DNA from: an uncultured Oleispira sp.
Lineage (GTDB): Bacteria; Pseudomonadota; Gammaproteobacteria; Pseudomonadales; Oceanobacteraceae
Direction of reading: 5' to 3'
NCBI GenBank assembly: GCA_913061415.1
Contig: CAJXUD010000002.1
Location: 124,001-188,000, forward strand
DNA: 64,000 bases
The notes beneath the pieces were generated by a model. The model saw only the letters and a list, made by a program, of their open reading frames with translations. It was not told where the DNA came from and made no database searches. The translations under genes and the position numbers were made by a program. Positions 7,680-17,854 of this stretch are shown piece by piece; the first letter of the stretch is position 1, and each line of letters opens with the position of its first letter.

Positions 7680-10415
7680 TTAAATAATCATTTGCTCTTG
7701 AGCTTTAACAATGGCTTGAGTACGACTTTTAGCGCCTAATTTTGCATTAATTTTACGGGCATGTGTTTTCACCGTATGCAGCGAAATAAAAAGCTGATCC
7801 GCGATACTTTGGTTGGAATAGCCTTTCGCGATTAAGCCGAGAACCTCGTGCTCTCGTGCACTGAGGTTAGAAGCTTCTATAAAAGCCGGGGTCACTGCTG
7901 GGGCTATTGCCTCGCCTACTTTATGCACTTTATCGTCATGAGGGCTGACTACTTGCGTTATCTCGGTAGCCTTCAATGTCGAATCAATTATTGGCTCAAG
8001 ATCTTGAATATTAAGTGAAATAAACTGACTAATATCCAGTTGGATTCTTTCCCGCTGCGCCAACTCAAGCCCTTGTTGCCAGATTTGCTTTGCTTTGGCA
8101 CTTTCATGTTTCAAGGCATAGGCTGCTGCTTTAAACAACGTTGCTAACAGCTTAATGATTCCTGCCTGCGCTTTTAAATCAATACTATCGAGTAATTGAA
8201 TAACTTTTGTATAATCTTTTTTCTGCAATAATAAGCGCACACAGGTTAGCTGGTATAGGCCAGACTGCATGGGAAACAGCTCAGCGTGATTTATTCCCGT
8301 AGGGCCATCGATATCATTAACTCTGCTTAAGCATTCCTCTGCTCGCTCCTGCTTATCGAGAGCCATCCAGATATTCGCTTTAACGATGGCAATCCAGCCC
8401 TGATAGACCTGTTCAGACACTTGCCAGCGCTGCATCAGCCGTTCTGCCTCAGCAATTGTCGCCAACGCCGCCTTACCTTCTTGCTTCATCAGATGAATCA
8501 AGGCCAATAAGCTATAGCCATATAGTACAATCACATCGCGACAACGATTGGCTTCGTTAATGCCAATGTAAGCATCTTGGCGAGCGCCTTCTATATCGCC
8601 TTTTAACCAACGAATGAAAGCACGATAAATAATTAATCGAGCATGAGGAAATAGTCGAGCTTGTTGCGGTAAGCGCAAGGTTAACTCTAAACCTTGATCA
8701 ACCACTTCCGCACTGCGATTCAAATGACCACGGTATTGCTCTACCCTAGCGTAATCAAACAATGAAAATACTTCTAATCCCAATGCTTGATGCTGGCGCG
8801 CAATATCCAGCGCTAAACGATTCCAAAGGCGAGCATTTTCAGGTTTCTGGCTCACCAATTCTATATTACATAAAGTCGAGCACATCAATACCCGAATAGG
8901 AAAACGGTCTTCGGGTAATTCTCGCAAAGCAAGTTCGCACAAGCTTCGAGCTTGAGAATAATTGCCCTCACCTCGAGCGATGTAGCCCCTTAAAGCCAAT
9001 AACTGACCAGGAAAATCACGTTCAATTTTGTGCGCATCAAGCTGGTTAATCAGTCGACCTACCGCGGCATATTGATAGGTTAACAATAAACTCCAAATTT
9101 GCATTAGCTGCAGGCGAGCTGAGCTTGCGATGATGTCACTACCGACAAAATCACACCATGCCAGAACAGCAGCAAAATCTAAATCGGCAATAATGCGATC
9201 AACTTCACTTTCGATCCATAGAGCCGCTTCCTGGGTCAGTTTACCTAATCTAGCATGCTGCAAAGCTTCTACACGAAAGCCTTGCTGCTTTAGACTATGG
9301 AAGGCTGCCAGATGGATTTTTTCGCGCTGTTGCTCACTGCTATGCTGACACAATAATTCTGCCAATAAAGGATGTAAGGTGAACCAACCAGAACGCTGGT
9401 CAATGCTTTCAATAAATAGATTGTGGTGAACAAGTTGTTGAATCAAGCGACCGCTGTCGTCTATACCTAACACTTTATTGCATAAAATTTCATTGAAGCT
9501 GGTCAGTGGCGCGATTTTTATCAAGAACTCTTTCAGCTCGGGTTCAAGCCCCAATAGAACTTCACCCATCAAATAATCGGCCAAATGCTCTCTTTCATGC
9601 CCTAAATCTTCTGGCCAACTCGTATTCTCACGGCACATCAACCACAGACCTAAGCCTGCTGGCCAGCCTTGCATCCGCTCCATCAGATTAAGGGATTTTT
9701 GGTGGTCGTTAATACCTGCGTTTAATAACCACTTAGTGACTTGCTGAAAGTTAAACGCTAAATCTTGCTGTTTAATGAATGCTAAGCGAGGGTCTAATCT
9801 TAAGCGCCCGAGAGCTTTAGGGGTAAAACGAGACGCCATTAATAAACGCATATTAGCGGGTAATTGGGCCATCAAAGACTGAAGAACCTGCCACGCATCA
9901 GAATTGTCTATTTTATGAACATTATCTAAGACAACAATCACAGGGCAATTTAAGCTCGCTAGCTCATCTAAAAAGAGCAACAAAACCTCTTCACAATCAA
10001 GAGACCCCTGGCCCATCGTCGCATGCCAATGCGCCAAAGCATCAGTCGCTACTCCTGATACCATGGTATTAGCGGCTTCTAGCAAATGACGCAGTAAAAA
10101 TGCTTCATGATTATCTTTGCTGTCCAGTGTTAACCACAGACCTAAGGTATCGTTTTCGCTATCCTTCAGGCTAACTTGCTGGCTGTACCAATCACTCAAT
10201 AGTACGCTTTTTCCATAGCCTGCAGGCGCGACTAACCAAGTAATGGCCTTGCCTTGAGAGAGCTTATTGAATAACTCTGGACGGGCCAAAAAATGATTCG
10301 GTAATTCGACCGGCTTGCTCTTCAAAGCAACCCAAGAAGCAAGCACCTTCTGGTCTAGCGTGGATAGCCAAGCTTTTTGATCTGAATTGAATGCCGCCGT
10401 CTTCATTAATGCCAT
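7680..10415 (-). CDS. MalT-like LuxR-family ATP-dependent transcriptional activator
   Basis: A 911-residue STAND-type regulator. Order: P-loop NTPase with Walker A APAGYGKS (residues 63-70) and Walker B CPVIVVLDNVH (157-167); a winged/helical middle; tetratricopeptide-like helical repeats at roughly 400-800; and a LuxR helix-turn-helix at about 845-905 (LSAREHEVLGLIAKGYSNQSIA). Members bind an inducer and ATP, oligomerise and activate sigma-70 promoters; MalT (maltodextrins) and AlkS (alkanes) are the best known. No sugar or alkane genes are nearby, so the inducer is unknown. The following gene encodes a pseudo-receiver protein, a pairing worth attention. Length is normal for the family. Confidence 0.88.
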   Translation of the reverse strand: MALMKTAAFNSDQKAWLSTLDQKVLASWVALKSKPVELPNHFLARPELFNKLSQGKAITWLVAPAGYGKSVLLSDWYSQQVSLKDSENDTLGLWLTLDSKDNHEAFLLRHLLEAANTMVSGVATDALAHWHATMGQGSLDCEEVLLLFLDELASLNCPVIVVLDNVHKIDNSDAWQVLQSLMAQLPANMRLLMASRFTPKALGRLRLDPRLAFIKQQDLAFNFQQVTKWLLNAGINDHQKSLNLMERMQGWPAGLGLWLMCRENTSWPEDLGHEREHLADYLMGEVLLGLEPELKEFLIKIAPLTSFNEILCNKVLGIDDSGRLIQQLVHHNLFIESIDQRSGWFTLHPLLAELLCQHSSEQQREKIHLAAFHSLKQQGFRVEALQHARLGKLTQEAALWIESEVDRIIADLDFAAVLAWCDFVGSDIIASSARLQLMQIWSLLLTYQYAAVGRLINQLDAHKIERDFPGQLLALRGYIARGEGNYSQARSLCELALRELPEDRFPIRVLMCSTLCNIELVSQKPENARLWNRLALDIARQHQALGLEVFSLFDYARVEQYRGHLNRSAEVVDQGLELTLRLPQQARLFPHARLIIYRAFIRWLKGDIEGARQDAYIGINEANRCRDVIVLYGYSLLALIHLMKQEGKAALATIAEAERLMQRWQVSEQVYQGWIAIVKANIWMALDKQERAEECLSRVNDIDGPTGINHAELFPMQSGLYQLTCVRLLLQKKDYTKVIQLLDSIDLKAQAGIIKLLATLFKAAAYALKHESAKAKQIWQQGLELAQRERIQLDISQFISLNIQDLEPIIDSTLKATEITQVVSPHDDKVHKVGEAIAPAVTPAFIEASNLSAREHEVLGLIAKGYSNQSIADQLFISLHTVKTHARKINAKLGAKSRTQAIVKAQEQMII

Positions 10416-10718
10416 ACGCTTATTATATTTCTATGTTGCACTATTACTTTATTTCAAGCCCAACGAATAGGGCTAAGTAAATACCCATAAGATCATGGCC
10501 CCTCATCTAACTCAACATTCTAGATCGCAACGTTACATAAAATTACACAAAAGTATTGTTTTTTTTAAGCCACGCACAAAAAAGCCGCACTTTATATAGA
10601 GCATTCTCTTGTTAAATAGAGATGACATGCATAATAAGTGCGGCTTTTTTATAGCGATAAAGCAGTGGTTTAACCTTCTAACGAAACCAGAAGGCTAAAC
10701 ACAAGAATCACACTGTGA
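10416..10718. other. Intergenic stretch between groEL and the MalT-like gene
   Basis: This 303-base gap has the promoter of the minus-strand regulator at its left end and the groEL terminator at 10578-10650. The remainder is AT-rich with no gene that I can support. Confidence 0.5.
10578..10650 (-). terminator. groEL terminator with large loop
   Basis: A perfect 15-bp stem (AAAAAAGCCGCACTT at 10578-10592, AAGTGCGGCTTTTTT at 10636-10650) encloses a 43-base loop that itself contains a small TCTCT/AGAGA hairpin. The T-run on either strand makes it usable in both directions; it sits just after groEL on the minus strand. Confidence 0.75.
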
Positions 10719-12377
<1,659 letters not shown>

Positions 12378-12415
12378 TTAAAATTTGTTTAATTTATAAA
12401 ATGTGATTGTAATTA

Positions 12416-12709
12416 TTAAGCTTCGATTACGCCGTAAACATCACTTTCATTCAAAATTAATAGCTCTTCACCGTCGATATCGATGGTGTTTTGACCAGAG
12501 TACTTACCGAAAACAACGATATCGCCTTCTTTTACGGCTAACGCTTGTACAGAACCATTATCAAGAATACGGCCGGTACCAACAGCAACCACTTCACCTT
12601 GGTTCGGTTTTTCAGCGGCTGCGCCAGGAAGGATAATTCCACCTGCAGTTGCTTGCTCTTCTTCTTTACGGCGAACAACAATACGGTCGTGTAGTGGACG
12701 GATTTTCAT
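12416..12709 (-). CDS. groES: Co-chaperonin GroES
   Basis: 97 residues, the standard size. It starts [12 protein letters not shown], contains the mobile loop ([14 protein letters not shown]) that contacts GroEL, and ends in the beta-barrel segment [17 protein letters not shown]. It forms the heptameric lid of the GroEL chamber. A purine-rich GGAGAGACTA stretch precedes the ATG. First gene of the groES-groEL operon; the region upstream carries a sigma-32-like promoter candidate and a strong hairpin. Confidence 0.99.
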   Translation of the reverse strand: MKIRPLHDRIVVRRKEEEQATAGGIILPGAAAEKPNQGEVVAVGTGRILDNGSVQALAVKEGDIVVFGKYSGQNTIDIDGEELLILNESDVYGVIEA

Positions 12710-12746
12710 GTATTAGTCTCTCCAATTTTCATCTATGAGGGAAAAT

Positions 12747-12776
12747 AGAGGCCCTGAGTTTAATGTTAGGGCCTCT
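12747..12776 (-). promoter_or_regulatory. Strong hairpin between fxsA and groES (5'-UTR element or fxsA terminator)
   Basis: A perfect 9-bp stem AGAGGCCCT / AGGGCCTCT encloses a 12-base loop. On the minus strand it is followed by ATTTTCC, a weak T-tract. If the promoter at 12795-12823 is real, the hairpin would sit near the 5' end of the groES mRNA, where it could stabilise or regulate it. Otherwise it is the terminator of fxsA. Confidence 0.6.
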
Positions 12777-12794
12777 GAAATAAATTGATGGTTA

Positions 12795-12823
12795 ATCTAT
12801 AAGGTCTTTCGGTGAAATTTCAA
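12795..12823 (-). promoter_or_regulatory. Candidate sigma-32 (heat-shock) promoter for groES-groEL
   Basis: On the minus strand GTTGAAA is followed after 13 bases by CCTTATAGAT, close to the sigma-32 pattern CTTGAAA, 11-16 bases, CCCCATnT. It lies about 90 bases before the groES start and downstream of the fxsA stop. No CIRCE operator (TTAGCACTC, 9 bases, GAGTGCTAA) is present, which fits sigma-32 rather than HrcA control. By eye only. Confidence 0.45.
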
Positions 12824-12842
12824 CGGCCAGACGATAAATAAT

Positions 12843-13343
12843 CTACTTATCGTCTTTGGTGTATTCACCTTCAATAGTGATCTTTGGCGCGCTATCTCCG
12901 CGTTCGACACTCGGATCTTGTGAGTGTACATCTTTGAACTCACTGCTTTGGAAACCGCCAGTCGCTTGAAAACTTCCCCCATTCATCATTCTGGGGGTAA
13001 TAAAAGCAATAACCTTGTGCACGAGGGCTTTGCGAGTTGCCGGTATTAATAGCGTAAAACCGGCTGCATCTGTCACAAATCCTGGCGTTAACAATAATGC
13101 CCCTGCCAACGCTAATAAAAACCCTTCCGCCATTTCTTGCGCTGGTATCTTTCCTTGCTGCATTTTTTGGTTAGCACGTAATAGCGTGCTAATGCCCTGT
13201 TGGCGTAATAATTTAACCCCAACAAATGCCGTGATAACAATTAAACCGAGCGTCCAACCAATGCCAATAAAGCTGTTCACTTTTAGAATTACGGCTAATT
13301 CAATTAATGGGATGATGATAAAAATGATTAATAAAGGCATCAT
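12843..13343 (-). CDS. fxsA: FxsA-family membrane protein
   Basis: 166 residues. The first 100 hold several hydrophobic segments (about residues 3-20, 26-46 and 74-98) with the conserved GVKLLRQQG loop and the LALAGALLLTPGFVTDAAG segment that marks the family. FxsA is an inner-membrane protein of unclear function; in E. coli its overproduction relieves phage T7 exclusion by the F plasmid. The C-terminal 50 residues are polar and variable. Two ATG codons are adjacent; the second (13340) sits better relative to the AGGAGG ribosome-binding site. Its position just upstream of groES is a common arrangement in gammaproteobacteria. Confidence 0.9.
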   Translation of the reverse strand: MMPLLIIFIIIPLIELAVILKVNSFIGIGWTLGLIVITAFVGVKLLRQQGISTLLRANQKMQQGKIPAQEMAEGFLLALAGALLLTPGFVTDAAGFTLLIPATRKALVHKVIAFITPRMMNGGSFQATGGFQSSEFKDVHSQDPSVERGDSAPKITIEGEYTKDDK

Positions 13344-13495
13344 GCCTCCTGAATTCTTTTACAAATAGTATTTTATGATGTCTCAGAGATGGGTTCATTT
13401 GTTTAAATTTCAAGATACCTTGCTCTCATACTCACCATAAACTTCTTATAATGACCAAAATTCATTTAAAAACGTCATCCCGCTAAGGAACTACC

Positions 13496-14278
13496 ATGCA
13501 ATTAATAGATAAAGTAATCGCCATTACAGGAGCAGGCCAAGGCTTAGGCCGTGCAATGGCGATTTACCTAGCCAATCGTGGCGCTGACATTGCCATCATT
13601 GATTTAAATGCTGAGCAAATGAATGAAACGCTAAAACAGGTTGAAGCTACAGGACGCAAAGGCGCTATCTTTTCTTGCAACGTCGCAGATGAGCAACAAG
13701 TAGAAAGTACGTTTGCTGCGATCCCTGAACAATTAGGGCGCATCGACGGCCTCATCAATAATGCTGGCATTTTACGCGATGGTTTAATGGTTAAAGCAAA
13801 AGGCGATGATATATCTAAGTTGTCTATGCCGCAGTGGCAAGCAGTAATAGATGTTAATTTAACCGGTGTTTTCTTGTGCGCACGCGAAGCTTCAGTTCAG
13901 ATGATCAAGCAAGCTCAGGCCAATAATGAAGCAGCAGATTGTGCAGGCTGCATTATTAACATATCCAGTATCTCCCGAGCTGGAAACATGGGCCAGAGTA
14001 ATTATTCTGCCGCCAAAGCCGGTGTTGCTGCGATGACAGTAACTTGGGCCAAAGAGCTGGCGCGTCAGAACATTCGCGTCGCCGCGATTGCTCCGGGGTT
14101 TATTGAAACAGAGATGACCCAAGGCATGAAACCAGAAGCGTTGGCTAAAATGGCGGCAGGAATTCCATTAAGACGTATGGGCAGACCTGATGAGATTGCT
14201 CACTCAGCAGCTTTCATTTTTGAAAACGATTATTACACAGGCCGCATTATTGAGTGTGATGGTGGTTTACGTGTATAA
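13496..14278 (+). CDS. Short-chain dehydrogenase/reductase, FabG-like
   Basis: 260 residues with all classical SDR signatures: the cofactor motif TGAGQGLG at about residue 12, Asp in IIDLN (favours NAD(H)), NNAG near residue 88, and the catalytic Ser-Tyr-Lys (ISSISRAG, then Y-S-A-A-K about 13 residues on). It resembles 3-oxoacyl-ACP reductase FabG, but the gene is away from the fatty-acid cluster, so a secondary reductase (for example beta-ketoacyl-CoA or another alcohol/ketone) is more likely. An AAGGAA ribosome-binding site precedes the ATG. It is 23 bases before the ATL gene and probably heads a three-gene operon with ampG. Confidence 0.85.
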   Translation: MQLIDKVIAITGAGQGLGRAMAIYLANRGADIAIIDLNAEQMNETLKQVEATGRKGAIFSCNVADEQQVESTFAAIPEQLGRIDGLINNAGILRDGLMVKAKGDDISKLSMPQWQAVIDVNLTGVFLCAREASVQMIKQAQANNEAADCAGCIINISSISRAGNMGQSNYSAAKAGVAAMTVTWAKELARQNIRVAAIAPGFIETEMTQGMKPEALAKMAAGIPLRRMGRPDEIAHSAAFIFENDYYTGRIIECDGGLRV

Positions 14279-14301
14279 GCCCTTCTCTATATCATAAACG
14301 A

Positions 14302-14604
14302 ATGACTCCCGAAGAAACCCTATATCAATTTATCGCCGCCATTCCTGCGGGTAATGTCGCGACCTACGGCCAGCTAGCTCGCTTAGCTGGCCGTCCAAGT
14401 TCTGCCCGCTGGGTTGGACGCACCCTGAAGCACCTTCCCAAAGATTCTAGTTTACCTTGGCATCGCGTGATTAACGCTCAAGGCAAGATCAGTTTTCCAG
14501 AAGGCAGCGAGGCGTGGCAGGTGCAAAAAGACAAATTAGCAGATGAAGGTATTCTGTTGCACAATGGCCGCATTCGTTTAAAGGACTATCAGTGGTCATG
14601 CTAG
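14302..14604 (+). CDS. Alkyltransferase-like protein (ATL), DNA-lesion recognition
   Basis: 100 residues, the size of the C-terminal domain of O6-methylguanine-DNA methyltransferase. The usual catalytic PCHR is PWHR here (SLPWHRVIN), the defining mark of ATL proteins. These bind O6-alkylguanine without repairing it and pass the lesion to nucleotide excision repair. The DNA-binding helix-turn-helix with its arginine finger is seen in TYGQLARLAGRPSSARWVGR. It lies between an SDR gene and ampG, and its 3' end overlaps the ampG start, so the three are translationally linked. Confidence 0.9.
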   Translation: MTPEETLYQFIAAIPAGNVATYGQLARLAGRPSSARWVGRTLKHLPKDSSLPWHRVINAQGKISFPEGSEAWQVQKDKLADEGILLHNGRIRLKDYQWSC

Positions 14605-15920
14605 ACAATTTTTATCAGAGAATGGGCCCAGCCCCAAAATGGCTGGCTCCATTTTTACACCGTCGTTTATTAATCTGTCTTTTTACAGGCTTTGCCTCTG
14701 GTTTACCGCTATTTATTCTTTACCAACTGGTTCCTGCTTGGTTGCGCAGCGAAGGGGTTGGGCTAAAAGAGATCGGCTTTTTTGCCTTAGTCGGTATTCC
14801 CTATACTTGGAAGTTCGTATGGTCGCCCTTAATGGATCGCTACGCTCCCTCCAACATGGGTCGCCGACGTAGCTGGATGTTAATCACTCAAATTTTAATG
14901 CTCGCCAGTATCGGCTATCTTGGATTTTTAAACCCTAAAACCCAGCTGTCTGAAATTGCTATTTTATGCGCGATCACGGCCTTCTTAAGCGCCAGTTTAG
15001 ATATCAGCATCGATGCCTTTCGCCGTGAAATTTTACCCGACCGAGAACTGGGTTTAGGTAACAGCATTCACGTCACGACCTATCGCATCGCCAGCCTTAT
15101 TCCAGGTTCGTTATCACTGATACTCGCCGATCATTATGCTTGGGATTTAGTTTTTATTATTACCGCTGCCTTTTTATCGTTGGGTATTCTAATGGTGCTA
15201 TTCAGCGATGAACCAGAAGTGAATAGTCATCGTCCCCTCACTCTTAAAGCCGCGATTACCGAACCTTTTCAAGAATTTTTTGGCCGCCATGGAGTAAAAT
15301 CTGCGTTATGGATTTTATCCTTTATGTTTCTTTATAAAATCGGCGATAGCATGGCGACGGCACTATCCACGCCCTTTTATTTAGATTTAGGTTTTTCGAA
15401 AACAGAGATTGGTTTAGTCGCAAAACATGCTGCCCTTTGGCCTGCTATTTTTGGTGGGATTTTTGGCGGAATTTTAATGCTAAGAATTGGCATTAATAAA
15501 GCACTATGGCTCTTTGGCGGTGCTCAAATTGTCTCTATACTCGGTTTTGCCCTGCTGGCAGAAATTGGTCACAACCTTTGGGTATTAGCACTGGTTATTG
15601 GCTTTGAATATTTAGGCGTTGGCTTAGGAACAGCCGCCTTCGTTGCTTTTATTGCCAGAACCACATCACCTGCTTATACCGCCACTCAACTGGCTCTATT
15701 TACTGCTTTGACGGCACTGCCAAGAACATTCGCCAATGCGACTACGGGGATTATTGTTGAAAATATGGGCTGGACAAACTTCTACTTATTTTGCACTGCA
15801 ATTGCTGTACCGGGAATGTTACTGCTCTTTAAGGTCGCACCTTGGAATGAGCAGACCATGGATCAAGAAGCTGCTAGTGAAAAAGCAACAAGCCAATCAG
15901 CCATCCGCCAAAATCAATAA
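14592..15920 (+). CDS. ampG: AmpG-family muropeptide permease (MFS)
   Basis: 442 residues with about 12 hydrophobic segments of a major-facilitator protein and AmpG hallmarks early on: GFASGLPLFILY, IPYTWKFVWSPLMDR and ASLDISIDAFRRE. AmpG imports GlcNAc-anhydro-MurNAc peptides released by cell-wall turnover, the substrates of AmpD, whose gene is also in this window (39163). Start could be the ATG at 14592 or at 14598; both overlap the ATL stop. A bidirectional terminator follows at 15953. Confidence 0.9.
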   Translation: MVMLDNFYQRMGPAPKWLAPFLHRRLLICLFTGFASGLPLFILYQLVPAWLRSEGVGLKEIGFFALVGIPYTWKFVWSPLMDRYAPSNMGRRRSWMLITQILMLASIGYLGFLNPKTQLSEIAILCAITAFLSASLDISIDAFRREILPDRELGLGNSIHVTTYRIASLIPGSLSLILADHYAWDLVFIITAAFLSLGILMVLFSDEPEVNSHRPLTLKAAITEPFQEFFGRHGVKSALWILSFMFLYKIGDSMATALSTPFYLDLGFSKTEIGLVAKHAALWPAIFGGIFGGILMLRIGINKALWLFGGAQIVSILGFALLAEIGHNLWVLALVIGFEYLGVGLGTAAFVAFIARTTSPAYTATQLALFTALTALPRTFANATTGIIVENMGWTNFYLFCTAIAVPGMLLLFKVAPWNEQTMDQEAASEKATSQSAIRQNQ

Positions 15921-15952
15921 GCACAAATTAATAGGCCTCAATCAATAGCCCC

Positions 15953-15993
15953 AAAAAAGCCCGCGCTTGCAGATTAGCAAGGCGGGCTATTTT
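15953..15993. terminator. Bidirectional terminator between ampG and yajQ
   Basis: AGCCCGC pairs with GCGGGCT, and inside it GCTTGC pairs with GCAAG around a short loop. Six A's precede the stem and TATTTT follows it, so it can stop both convergent genes. Confidence 0.8.
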
Positions 15994-16018
15994 AGAAAGA
16001 TTAAAATGAAGGATGATC

Positions 16019-16504
16019 TTAGTCTTTAAAATTCTTAAACATCAAAGGCAGTTCGATTTCTTCGTCTGCTTTTAACATCTGCATAACCTGCTGCAATTCA
16101 TCACGTTTTTTACCCGTAACACGTACCATTTCACCCTGCACTGCAGACGTCACCTTGATCTTACTTTCTTTAATCTTCTTATTTATTATACGACCTAGGT
16201 CTTTATCGATACCCTGACGCAACTCTGCCGGCATCTTCACCTGCTTTCCTGCGCCAACCAATTTTCCATATTCAAGACAAGAAATCTTAATTTTTCTCTT
16301 AATCAGGTTCGACTCTAACATTGGCTTCATCTGCTCAATTTGGAACTCTTCGTTCGCCGTTAGTATCACTTCTTTGTCTTTTAACTCAAATGTCGCATTC
16401 ACACCCTTAAAGTCAAAACGTGTTTTTACTTCGCGGTTAGCAGAATCCACAGCATTTTGAGCTTCGTGCTTTTCTATTTCTGAGACTATGTCAAAAGATG
16501 GCAT
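16019..16504 (-). CDS. yajQ: YajQ-family nucleotide-binding protein
   Basis: 161 residues, full length, starting MPSFDIVSEIE and ending in LMFKNFKD as the family does. It has two RNP-like alpha/beta domains, with the conserved NREVKTRFDFKG segment and a C-terminal QGEMVRVTGKKRDELQ stretch. YajQ proteins bind nucleotides; in Xanthomonas and Pseudomonas the family binds cyclic di-GMP and acts with a LysR regulator. That role is known from those species and only possible here. An AGGAGGCC-like site (AGAGGCCTCC in the opposite reading) lies just upstream; start choice is unambiguous. Confidence 0.95.
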   Translation of the reverse strand: MPSFDIVSEIEKHEAQNAVDSANREVKTRFDFKGVNATFELKDKEVILTANEEFQIEQMKPMLESNLIKRKIKISCLEYGKLVGAGKQVKMPAELRQGIDKDLGRIINKKIKESKIKVTSAVQGEMVRVTGKKRDELQQVMQMLKADEEIELPLMFKNFKD

Positions 16505-16797
16505 CAGAGGCCTCCTAAAGTTAGAGATAGTGATAATTAGATCGTAATTAAGTCGGTATTAAATCGGGCAATTGGGCTATATATACCCTTAAAACACCAT
16601 TCTGGCAATAATCACCTAAATTATGAAGCCATTTTAAAGTGACCCTTTCACAGGGATTCGAAGCATCTTTTGTATGATAATTGGAGTGACTTATGACTTC
16701 ACAGGTACTGTAGCTAAAGAAAACATCACATTAACGGTGCTAGAGATTTGCCATATTAAGCCTTTCTCGAATTCACTAAAGTCGTATAATACGAGCT

Positions 16798-17754
16798 ATG
16801 GATAAACAAAACAGAACACCTGTGAATAACTCATCAGCTCCCTTAAAGGGTGGCATCAGTATTGGTATTATAGGCCTTGGTGCTATTGGCTGCTTGTTCA
16901 GAAGCCAAATTTCCAGCAATGCGAATGTTTATGCGTTACCCCGTAACTCTGCGCTCAAAGAAATCGATTTCCAGCTGGATGATCAATACCAAAGCACCCA
17001 ATATACGACGCCCGTTTGGCAAAATGAACCGTTAGATGTGGTCGTTGTATGCTGCAAAGCAACCCAGTGTCTTGCAGCCCTAGATTTATGGAAAAAGGCG
17101 ATAAGCAAAGACTGCCAAATCGTTTTATTACAAAACGGCATGGGGCAGCAAGAACTCGTTGCAGCACAATATCCACACAACGCTCTATTTGCAGCCTCAA
17201 CGACGGAAGGTGCGTATAAAAAAAGCTCACAGCATATTGTTCACGCCGGCCAAGGTATCACTCAATGGGGCTATTTTTCAGGAGGCTGTTTTTCAGAGAA
17301 TAAGTTAACTCAAGAGGGCTCTCCTGCTTTAAAGCTCGATATCAACACCCTAAAAGGCGAACATAAGTGGCACCCCAATATTGAAGAGGTATTATTTGCT
17401 AAACTAGCAGTTAACGCCGTTATCAACCCTCTAACGGTAAAGCATAATTGTAAGAATGGTATTTTGATTAATGACCCTGTCATAAATCGAGAACTGGAAG
17501 CGCTGTGTGAAGAAACTCAAAACCTGTATACAGCAATGCACTGGCCATTAGCAATTGACTTAACCGAGAGAGTTAAATCTATTGCCAATCTAACCGCAGA
17601 AAATGTTTCTTCTATGCTGCAAGATGTGCGGTCTATGCGTGAAACTGAGATTGATTTTATTACTGGATATTTAATTACGAAAGCCCAGCTGATTGATTAT
17701 GAGCTCCCGAAGCATGTACCGCTGTTTAAATCCATCAAATCGCTTCAAGCATAA
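16798..17754 (+). CDS. panE: 2-dehydropantoate 2-reductase-like protein (PanE/ApbA family)
   Basis: 318 residues. An N-terminal Rossmann nucleotide-binding site is clear (IGIIGLGAIGCLF, about residues 22-34), followed by VVVVCCKATQ and LLQNGMG, both typical of PanE. The C-terminal helical domain carries the expected catalytic Lys (FAKLAVNAVINPLT). The enzyme reduces ketopantoate to pantoate with NADPH in pantothenate/CoA synthesis. The N-terminus has about 20 extra polar residues. No other pan genes are nearby, so a paralogue acting on another 2-oxo acid cannot be excluded. No clear ribosome-binding site. Confidence 0.75.
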   Translation: MDKQNRTPVNNSSAPLKGGISIGIIGLGAIGCLFRSQISSNANVYALPRNSALKEIDFQLDDQYQSTQYTTPVWQNEPLDVVVVCCKATQCLAALDLWKKAISKDCQIVLLQNGMGQQELVAAQYPHNALFAASTTEGAYKKSSQHIVHAGQGITQWGYFSGGCFSENKLTQEGSPALKLDINTLKGEHKWHPNIEEVLFAKLAVNAVINPLTVKHNCKNGILINDPVINRELEALCEETQNLYTAMHWPLAIDLTERVKSIANLTAENVSSMLQDVRSMRETEIDFITGYLITKAQLIDYELPKHVPLFKSIKSLQA

Positions 17755-17781
17755 AATACATAATAGCCAAATTTTTCACCC

Positions 17782-17808
17782 TTTTGATCACTATAATAGT
17801 GATCAAAA
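17782..17808. promoter_or_regulatory. Perfect 27-bp palindrome upstream of the histidine kinase gene
   Basis: Arms TTTTGATCACTAT and ATAGTGATCAAAA surround one A. It begins 28 bases after the panE-like stop and ends 46 bases before the kinase ATG. Neither strand shows a T-run after the stem apart from the stem's own ends, so it is a weak terminator; a dimeric-repressor operator controlling the kinase is the better reading. Confidence 0.65.
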
Positions 17809-17854
17809 TGACAAAAGCAGCTATGTTAGTAATACGCCTAAATAATTCATCAGG

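Noticed and set aside
12710-12842. CIRCE operator upstream of groES
   Set aside because: The inverted repeat found (AGAGGCCCT) is not the CIRCE sequence, and the loop length differs.
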